NCBI GenBank assembly: GCA_963920525.1
Contig: OY986438.1
Span: 46,077,288-46,141,287 of the forward strand
DNA length: 64,000 bases
From: Dichetophora obliterata
Taxonomy: Eukaryota > Arthropoda > Insecta > Diptera > Sciomyzidae
Direction: 5' to 3'
The notes under the pieces: model-generated
What the model saw: the letters and a program-made list of their open reading frames with translations, nothing else
What the model was told of the DNA's origin: nothing
The model's database searches: none
Made by a program: the position numbers and the translations under genes
Part shown: one piece after another, positions 57,001-64,000 of the stretch
How the letters are laid out: the number at the start of each line of letters is the position of its first letter
How positions within the stretch are numbered: position 1 is the first letter of the stretch

Positions 57001-58065
57001 AGGCTGAAAGCGTAACCAGCTATAATATTTAATTTATGTTGGTCATTCATCTCCGATACAGGCATTTTTAAAGTGTTACCAATGCACACTCTGCACTGCA
57101 GCAAAAAAAGGTGCCGCCTTTAACGAAACTGAACTGATTACCTTAGCTAAGACGGAACGGACCATTTGCTGGCACCGCAAAAGTAAAGTGGAGCAGCTTC
57201 ACAAAATTAATCGTCCTACAATTAATAATATTTTGATGCCTGGTTTTTATTAGCTAAAATACGTATCAATTTCAAAAGAGTTTTGGAACATATGTTTAAA
57301 TTAACACTCGCCTTGGAATTAGTACTGTGACCTTAAAAAGGATTTATTTCTGATTAAAACTTTAATAAAAAGATTTTCTTAGATATGTAAAGAGATGAGT
57401 TATTCTTTTCTTGTTTTAAACTTCCCTTGAAATATTTGGTCCATTATTTTTTATTAGCCAAGGCGAAGTACGATAGTTCCTAAAATGTTTTTGCTTATGA
57501 ATTTATGTGTTTAACCATTTGCTTAACAAGCTTTGAAGCGTTGGATTCACATTTTTAAAACTTTTAAAGCGTTTTTAATAAAAAAATGTATTTTTAAAAG
57601 TTTTAAGTCCACAGAAGGCCGATGGTAAGGCACTTGCCCTCTTTCCACTAGACTACAGAAATTTTTTTTAATAAATTGTAGTTATTTTAATTGCGTTAGT
57701 TGCATTTTTATTTCGTTCAATTTTAAAAACATTCCTTGAGACAGTTCCTTGAATCTATGCGTCTGCGTTTATTTGGCTAAGGTTTGAATCAAATATATTT
57801 TTCTCTAAATTATTTTATAATTTAAAAATAAAATTGGTAAACCTTACTTTTTTAACATAATGCACAATAATTCATGTAGCAGCTGGTTGTCACATACACA
57901 CGTACTACAACTAACAGCAGACTCCACAGCTATTGCGTTAATAGCTAAACGAACTCATCCGTAATCTTCTTTGCTTCATGTAGTGTACTCCCTTTGAATA
58001 GCTAATAGACACAACTCTGCTTAACAAAAGCGGAATTATATGTGGTTTTACTACAAATGTTGTGT
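54004..58065. other. Host-like DNA with opa-type runs, no exon recognised
   Basis: From about 54,850 to 57,250 the sequence is comparatively GC-rich and non-repetitive, with CAA runs at 55577-55615, a poly-A run near 55359-55378, CTG/GTT runs at 56110-56130 and 56640-56670, and CAGCAG near 55,420. Frames over these runs on both strands are low-complexity. It resembles intronic or promoter-proximal DNA of a fly gene. A minus-strand SINE-head fragment lies at 57605-57660. Confidence 0.4.
57605..57660 (-). repeat. SINE family 1 head fragment
   Basis: On the minus strand TCTGTAGTCTAGTGGAAAG matches the A-box region of the SINE at 41.7 kb. No B box or body follows. Confidence 0.4.
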
Positions 58066-58271
58066 TTTGCTACCATTGGCGTAACAAGCGAGGGAGAGGG
58101 GGCAGTTGCCCCCCTTATTTAGCTAGATAAACAATTTAAAAAGAAAACTTCAAAAGCTATTCAAAATATCAGTTTTTTTACAAAGGTAATATTTTTTTAT
58201 TACATTTTTTGCTCTTCTTTCTCTCTTCTTCATAAGCATGCTTTCGGATAGCCATTTTCTTTCTCTGTGCT

Positions 58272-58563
58272 TGCAAAAAGATAGAACAAAATGTGGAGTT
58301 TCTACTGCAACTCCAATTTGAAAAAAATTCAGATACTCTGAAAAAACTATTAAATGAAGTTGAAAAACTTGTTGCTTTGGTTTTGACTGCGCCTGCATCA
58401 GCAGCTTCATCTGAGCGTTCTTTTAGTGCACTAAGACGACTTAAAACGTATCTTCCAGCAACTATGACACAGAAACGACTCACTCATGCGGCACTTATAC
58501 ACATTCACAAAGATAAAACCGAAGAATTGAATTCGATTTTGGAAGAATTTAAATTGATATAAC
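58272..58563 (+). pseudogene. hAT transposase C-terminal dimerisation domain fragment
   Basis: The frame reads, toward its end, SAASSERSFSALRRLKTYL, then MTQKRLTHAALIHIHKD, and stops shortly after. This is the hAT C-terminal dimerisation region, of the branch with SSERSFSALRRLKTYLRSTM (TTF-type/ZMYM1-like hATs). The catalytic core upstream is missing, so no active enzyme is encoded. The reading frame itself is undamaged over about 90 codons. Confidence 0.8.
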
Positions 58564-58649
58564 TTTTTGTACCTTATAAAGCAAAATAAAGCAAAAATTA
58601 TTTCATATATTTTCATATTAAAAATTATCTCTAATATCGAAATTGGAAA

Positions 58650-59677
58650 CACGGTTGCCACTTTGGTACAATTGTACCAAAATTGGTACATTTATTTTAA
58701 CTTGGTATCTTGGTGCATTATTTTCCGAGTTGGTACATTTTGTAAAAGATTTACAATTTAACAACTTGTTACAAAAAGCGAAATTTGGTAGCACTGTAGA
58801 AATGTTTAGACTTATGTTTAGTGGAACTTTCATTGCATTAAGTTCTAAAAGTTGAAAGTTTACATGCTTTTCTTGTCATATATATTAAAAATCACAGTTT
58901 TTGAGACATTTTTTGAGACTTAAGGATTTTTTGTGAGAATTTCCACTAAAACAGAAAAATATCTCAATCAGAAAACTTTTCTCTTATTACCACAGATATT
59001 CTAAAACAAATTAAAGACTAGTTCGATATTGGTAAAGAAGATCTAAATGTTTTGAATATAATAACATCTTCACAAGTTATGTCAGAAAACACAATTTCTT
59101 TATTGCCATAATTCAGTAATTCATATTAAAATATCATCTTATAGAATGCTACCCTGACGTTATTGTGACTCCGAGGAATCTTGTTCAGGTTTCAAGTATT
59201 AGTTTTTAAAATTGTAATGATGTTGGGAAAAAATTTGGGTATTTTGAAAAAAAGTCTGGGTCGTGAAGAATGGATTTTGGGAAATTTGTTTTAATGATTT
59301 TATTCATTTTGTAAGTAGTTTGATTTGCCTTCCACGTAGTTCTAGTTATTTTAGCCTGATTAAAACTAAGCTAAGAAATAAATTAGAATATAAAACACTT
59401 AACAACATAAAGCTCTCTAAAAAATTGTGTGTCGAACGCTATGAATCTTTTTATATTTGGCCAGCGAAAGAACTTTTTTGATGTATTTATTATTTTGTTA
59501 ATAGCGTATAATATAACTTAATATTTTTGTTATGTTTGATATGTAAACAAATAAACTCCAGTGAACTATTATAATAAATTTTATCAAATGATTTCATTAA
59601 AAAAAAATTGGTACATTGGTACACTATATTTTTTCGGAGAATTTGGTACAACAAAAAATAAGCAAGTGGCAACCGTG
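58650..59677 (+). mobile_element. Second hAT element nested in the first
   Basis: Exact 14-bp inverted repeats, CACGGTTGCCACTT and its complement at 59664-59677, bound this 1.03-kb insert. TTGGTACA motifs recur next to both ends. The flanking octamers ATTGGAAA (58642-58649) and ATTAGGAA (59678-59685) match at six of eight positions, fitting a decayed 8-bp hAT duplication. Its transposase remnant is of a different hAT branch from its host element. Confidence 0.75.
59263..59481 (+). pseudogene. hAT transposase C-terminal remnant (second hAT)
   Basis: FIHFVSSLICLPRSSSYF followed by SLIKTKLRNKLEYKTLNNI matches the hAT dimerisation region of the branch that reads LSLPHSNAxVERxFSxxNLIKTKxRNxL. The VERxFS core is degraded here. 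It ends at a stop shortly after. No catalytic region remains in the 1-kb element. Confidence 0.6.
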
Positions 59678-59852
59678 ATTAGGAAAACTTTTAAAAATAA
59701 TTAAATTTTAATATTTTTTATTTAGTTTTATATTTTTCCTTTTTTTCAAACAAAAAATTTGTTTATTCATATTAAATTTTGGTGACTTTTTTTGCACCCC
59801 CATTTGTATTGCCCCTCTGATGAAATTAGCTTCCGACGCGCTTGTTTGCTAC

Positions 59853-60639
59853 TATTTTGCAAATAGCAAAATTCGAAAAAGTGACTACATTGATTCTGCA
59901 AAGATTTTTACTTCTTTTCTTAATCACGATTCTATTCCATTATTTTTTCTTTTAAGCACTTAAAATATTTATAAATATAAAATCAATGTTTTCATACGTG
60001 TTTGACGAAAATATTTATAACAATTATATGTGTGTGCAAAATTGCTTAAAATTTTTAAAAGTTGCTTTTTATTATGGTAATATGACATGAATTTATGAAA
60101 GTCAAACGATAAAATATTTTCTTTTTATTTCTGACTTAGGCTTTTGTAAGAATTACCGGTACATATTATTAAATGAAATGAGTAACTAAAAAATTTGCAG
60201 AAAAAATTCGATTTGATAAAAAAAAAATTGTTTTATCACTGAGAGAAATAATTTTCTTATATTGAGAAATATTTATATTGAGAAATATTTTGAATGATTC
60301 AAGAATATTTCAAATCAATTCAAAAATTTTTTAGTGAATCGTCAAAATCTCGAAAGTCGAAAAAGTCGAAAAACAGTCCTTCTTTACGATATATAAAACT
60401 TTCTTGTGTCGAAAGAATTGGCAATAGTGTATAAAGAAATACCTAAGTGACAAAAGCCAATTCCATTTATGCAAATGCCTTCCTTGCTAAGTATATAATT
60501 TTTTAAGTTAAGCCAAATGTGCTACTTTTCAGTACAGGATTTACATGGATTAAACAATTCTTTCACCCTTGAAAAAGATTAGGTTTTTTTTTGTAACAAA
60601 CGAGATTCTTTATTATTAATTATTATAATTGAAAAAAAT
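59853..60639. other. AT-rich stretch, nothing recognised
   Basis: No exon, RNA gene or structured repeat was recognised, apart from a short direct repeat TATTGAGAAATATTT near 60,260-60,290. Confidence 0.4.
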
Positions 60640-60990
60640 AATTAATTGCTCTAACGAATTTTTTCCAAAGAAACAACAACAACAACATTTTCAATATGAA
60701 AAGGAAAACATCACTAGCTGATTTTATTGCAATTTCGGCCCTGCTACACGCTTCATCAGAAATCTTTGTGATGCCACCGCCGGGAATCGAACCCGGGCCG
60801 TGGTCACCGTGCAAGCGCATTTTAGCGCACTACACCACAGAGGCGATGAGATTTCAGTGTCAATTTCTCAGTTTTTCGCCCTTTGTTCTTTTTGCTTTTC
60901 TTTAGTTTATACTAATGTTATTATTATGGAGTCCAACAGTCTGTTGGAGTTCGCCACGAACAAAGCATGGTTGCTAAAGTTGTTTTACAT
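60640..60990 (-). repeat. SINE-like family 3 with minus-strand tRNA-like head
   Basis: The minus-strand head (about 60846-60771) has GTGGTGTAGTGCGCTAAAAT (A box) and a perfect T-arm/B box CCGGGTTCGATTCCCGG. The anticodon stem does not pair and the acceptor stem has mismatches, so it is not a functional tRNA gene. The body matches 36066-36400: TCACTAGCTGATTTTATT, then TTCATCAGAAATCTTTGTGA, then the segment with CCAACAGTCTGTTGGA. A GTT tail (CAACAACAACAAC on plus) lies at about 60672-60686. Confidence 0.65.
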
Positions 60991-61071
60991 TTGCTGAAAA
61001 TTCTTCAGCCTGTTTCAGTGTTTTTTTGGTCTGGCTCTACCATTTGAACACAATTGAAAGTTTTCTATATG

Positions 61072-61419
61072 AACTTGTTATTTATTATGTTGAATTTCTA
61101 TGATTTAAATACAAATTCTAAATGTTTGATAGTTTAAATCATTCTTGATTTTAAATAAAAATTCTAGTTGTTTGATAGTTTAAAATCGTTGATTTAGTTT
61201 TAGATCAGGTTAGAACAATTAATTGCTTTCACGAATTTTTTCCAAAGAAACAACAACAACAACATTTTCAATATGAAAAACAATAGCTCAATAAACGATT
61301 TTAAACTATCAGACAACTAGAATTTGTATTTAAAATCAAGAATTATTTGAACTATCAAACATTTAGAATTTGTATTTAAATTATAGAAAATCAACATAAT
61401 AAATAACAAGGTCATACAG
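61072..61419. repeat. Hairpin repeat, two inverted 132-bp arms
   Basis: Arms 61072-61203 and 61288-61419 are inverted copies containing TTCTAAATGTTTGATAGTTTAA-type blocks. The loop holds the AAAGAAACAACAACAACAAC segment also found beside SINE-like family 3. A single arm of the same family is at 35928-36065, again next to family 3. Confidence 0.75.
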
Positions 61420-62569
61420 AAAACCTTCAATCGTAATTTAAAAAAAATAATAAAAGTTTCTCACAGCAAATAAAATGTTTTCATCATAAGAAAGTAATTA
61501 AGGATGTAGTGTGTTGTTCGAGTTTCAAAGTATTTAGTGTTTTAGTATTTCGAAAGTAGAATATGTTAGAAGCATACTGTACAAAATTCAGATAAAAATT
61601 AAAAATATTAACGAAGTTATAGTACATAGTCGAGATCGTCTCAAAACTCGCGATGTATGTTGTGAAAACTTTAAAAGCATTTTTTTCGAAACAACGCTTG
61701 GGAGCTTAAAAATTGTATCGAGCCGATGGTGGGTATTCTACACGTCAATGGTTTTCGCAAAAAGCAGAATTGTTCAGTTTTAATAGTTTTTTTTTATTTT
61801 GTACCCATACTTTCAGCTAAAAAAAGCGATTTTTCAAATTTCTGTTTCTTTGAAAAAACTTTTTGTTTCAAATGACTTCAAGTGCTGTAATCAACCTAGG
61901 CCAGCCACACACTTTTTTAGGTGTCTATTTTAGACGTAAAAAACACCTTACTTCTTTATTTTGTATACCGAAAACGCAAAGAAAAGACAAGTAAGACACA
62001 AGCAGCATTCTTATTTCTATACAAAGCTCTATTGCTTCTCGTGTCTTGCTTGTCGTTGGCGGTAAGAAAATATCGTAAAATAAGCTCCAAAAAATTTCGT
62101 TGTATAGTTTGAGATATCAATAATAACATGAATATAAGTTCAAATGATTGTAATTTATTTTGTTATAAATAAAAATTCCCCGAATTAAACCTTGAAAATT
62201 AAGCCGGAACACCAGACTACATCCTCAACTGGGACCAAGCAAATTATTATAAGTTGGTATAATTTATAAAATAAAATTAAGAAAAAATATACTGAAATCT
62301 TAAGAAAATATTTGTTCGACTAAGAAATTCTTTCCTAATTGAGAATTTCATGTATGAGTGAGCTAATTTGCTCGATTCATGCCTAGAATTCTTGATTTCT
62401 TATCTCCGTGTAGCACAAATGAAGTCTTTTCAAATACGTAAAATTTTCATAAAGACCATTGTCCCACCGCTCTACAGAAAATTCTGTGATGGTTCATGTA
62501 TATAAAAACTCATAATGATAAGTTGTAGTAAGTCAACAAAATTAATTTCAAAGATTTTTGCTTAGTTAG
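61420..62569. other. AT-rich stretch, nothing recognised
   Basis: No gene or strongly structured repeat is seen. A 63-codon frame at 61921-62112 is Lys/Leu-rich with no family motif. Confidence 0.4.
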
Positions 62570-62650
62570 CAAAAGAACAAAAGCAGAGATTTGCTCGTTC
62601 AGAATCGGCATAAAACTTGTAGGCTTAGATCTTGATCATTTATATACAAA
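62570..62650 (+). repeat. SINE family 2 fragment
   Basis: TTCAGAATCGGCATAAAAC, then TAGATCTTGATCATTTAT, matches the middle of the family 2 body at 62830-62880 and about 9790-9840. It is a truncated, diverged copy directly upstream of a fuller one. Confidence 0.5.
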
Positions 62651-62689
62651 CTGTATGGACGCACCAATTCATGTTAATTTTTAAACTGA

Positions 62690-62965
62690 GAGATCTCGCG
62701 CTCAGTCGACATCCGACAGAAATTTTTTTATATCAAATGAATTTTATATCGGCTGTCACCTTTCTGCAGACAATGGCAAAATTCAGAGATTAAAAATTGC
62801 CATGTAAAGCTTTTTGAGAACATAAGCCATTCGGAGTCGGCATACAACACGTAGATCCAGTTCTCGATCATTTGTGATCAATTTTTTAATAAAACGCACA
62901 ACACAATTGATCAATAGAAGCTAGGTCAAAGTCCTTCCAAGGGCTGAAATGGCCAGTTTATTTAT
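62690..62965 (+). repeat. SINE family 2, uninterrupted body copy
   Basis: This copy runs continuously from CCGACAGAAATTTTTTTAT through GTCACCTTTCTGCAGACAAT, TTGCCATGTAAAGC and ATTGATCAATAGAAGCTAGG to CCAAGGGCTGAAATGGCCAG and a T-rich tail. It is the intact counterpart of the SINE split at 7598/9733. The tRNA-like head is degraded here. Confidence 0.7.
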
Positions 62966-64000
62966 TTTTATGTATATAAAATTAGAGTTCCTTTGCCCTT
63001 AATTTCAATTGTTGAAAATTATGGCTTATTTTTTCTGGCTTTTCTTATATTTGTAAGCTCATGTTTGTATAAGTTGAGCAGCCTCCCAAACAGCAGCCTA
63101 TCGATTGCCATCATGGTGTCTACCTTATTTGTGCCAATGTTAACTAATTTGGCGCTTTGCTTCGCTTCAAATGTGTCTATCACAGCAACAATCTAGAACA
63201 TTTCTTTTGCTTTCGACGACGCATTGTTATCCAACTAGGGCAAGATCGAAGAGCGAGCTTTGCAATTACTTGAATTTGCTGCACAGAAAATTTTGATATT
63301 TGCGCATGGAGTGTCATAAATTGTGCTCGTCTGTTTTTGCAAATTTCCGACATAAATATCTGACATATGGCCAATACAAAAAGGCTATTATGGTTTTGTG
63401 CAGACAAAATTGACAGTTATTGTGTACTGAATGTGCACCAAATAAAGGCAGCAGTTTAAGTGTAGCTCTAATTATGACCAATGTCTGAGCATTAATAACG
63501 TTTGCTGCACTTTTGCTTGATTTAATGTTCATAACTTGCCATTAAAATTTCGCTGGCTTATTGTAGTTTATGTATTTCTTGAGCCAACTTGAAGTTGAAG
63601 CCAATAAACAGTCAATTGTTGTGGCAGATTTAATTAAAGTTTATGCGATTTTAATTGTATTAAGATTGCATGTAGTTTTCAGGGGATTGTATGTAGGTTA
63701 CTTTTCAATTATTTATGTTTTTGCAAACACTTTGGTTTGGTGGATTTTATGTGCGTGCAAACCTCATTTTAATGGTTGTAATTAAATCATGTGCAAGGTG
63801 TTGCATGTAATGTTGTTTTTTCTTGGCATATATTTTTTTTATGAATATTTTTTAAATTTTGTGCACTGTAAAAGGGTTTGTGTTGATTTAAGCCTAAGTG
63901 TTCATATGAATATATTATTTTTTTAACTCTTTTTTTAGAAATATTTTATGTTTCAATTAATTGGATAATATGCGTTTCCAATTTCGCATATTCCACAAAC
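62966..64000. other. Host-like non-coding DNA
   Basis: No exon or repeat is recognised. The sequence is of moderate complexity. Frames at 62993-63196 and 63570-63785 (plus) and 63180-63532 (minus) are hydrophobic or basic translations without motifs. Confidence 0.4.

Larger units (their letters stand above)
58074..59844 (+). mobile_element. hAT transposon, internally deleted, with perfect 8-bp TSD
   Basis: TTTGCTAC is duplicated exactly at 58066-58073 and 59845-59852. The ends are loosely inverted: CATTGGCGTAACAAGC on the left and CAAGCGCGTCGGAAGC inward from the right. GC-rich GGGGGCAGTTGCCCCCC near the left end and GGGGCAAT near the right are subterminal features. Only the C-terminal transposase piece remains. 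A second hAT (58650-59677) is nested inside, so the older element is about 740 bp without it. Confidence 0.8.

Noticed and set aside
60771..60846. Functional tRNA gene on the minus strand
   Set aside because: The T arm is perfect, but the anticodon stem does not pair and the acceptor stem has mismatches. The unit is repeated at 36 kb in degraded form, so it is a SINE-like head.

Overview
The window looks like non-coding, repeat-packed nuclear DNA of an insect, most likely a higher (cyclorrhaphan) fly. It is strongly AT-rich, with long homopolymers, GTT/CAA and CAG/CTG runs, and spliceable transposon genes with GTAAGT donors and polypyrimidine-AG acceptors. There is no bacterial gene density, no CRISPR array and no bacterial-type operon. 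I could not recognise one confident host exon in 64 kb. The stretches between transposons read as intron or intergenic sequence. The species cannot be named from this sequence alone.

Layout. 1-4.6 kb: AT-rich sequence without recognisable genes. 4.6-10.7 kb: a stack of repeats, including ACTAGT-rich repeats, a 234-bp direct repeat also found 5.4 kb away, a TIR element with tRNA-like boxes, and a tRNA-headed SINE split by a hAT-like element that is itself split by a 1.2-kb foldback. 10.73-16.73 kb: a 6.0-kb compound palindrome. At its centre is an element with inverted repeats of about 1.1 kb around the C-terminal half of a P-element/THAP9-superfamily transposase; each side carries a foldback made from the same terminal sequence. 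This is the architecture of Galileo-type elements. 17.4-22.3 kb: a SINE and a decayed RNase H-bearing LINE of the I clade, split by a 0.5-kb MITE. 22.3-33 kb: fragments of SINEs, a CR1/L2-like LINE tail on the minus strand and a short piggyBac transposase relic, in featureless AT-rich sequence. 33-42 kb: several MITEs and hairpin repeats. 42-48 kb: opa-like single-copy-looking DNA, then a 1.1-kb TIR element with three 142-bp tandem units.

48.18-51.00 kb holds the best-preserved gene. It is a complete-looking Kolobok-like DNA transposon with perfect 18-bp TIRs, TTAA duplications and a two-exon transposase of 609 aa without stops. A 729-bp relative (52.02-52.75 kb) keeps only leader, intron and last-exon sequence. 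It sits in a TTAA of an older minus-strand LINE (51.9-53.6 kb). 53.7-58 kb has a TA-flanked MITE and opa-like host DNA. 58.07-59.84 kb is a hAT remnant with a perfect 8-bp duplication, invaded by a second, different hAT. 60.6-63 kb contains SINE and hairpin repeats matching those at 36 kb and 7-10 kb; the last 1 kb looks like host DNA.

The genes here do not form a pathway. Their relations are parasitic and stratigraphic: autonomous versus non-autonomous Kolobok, and transposons nested inside LINEs, SINEs and each other. The empty sites allow the order of insertion to be read.
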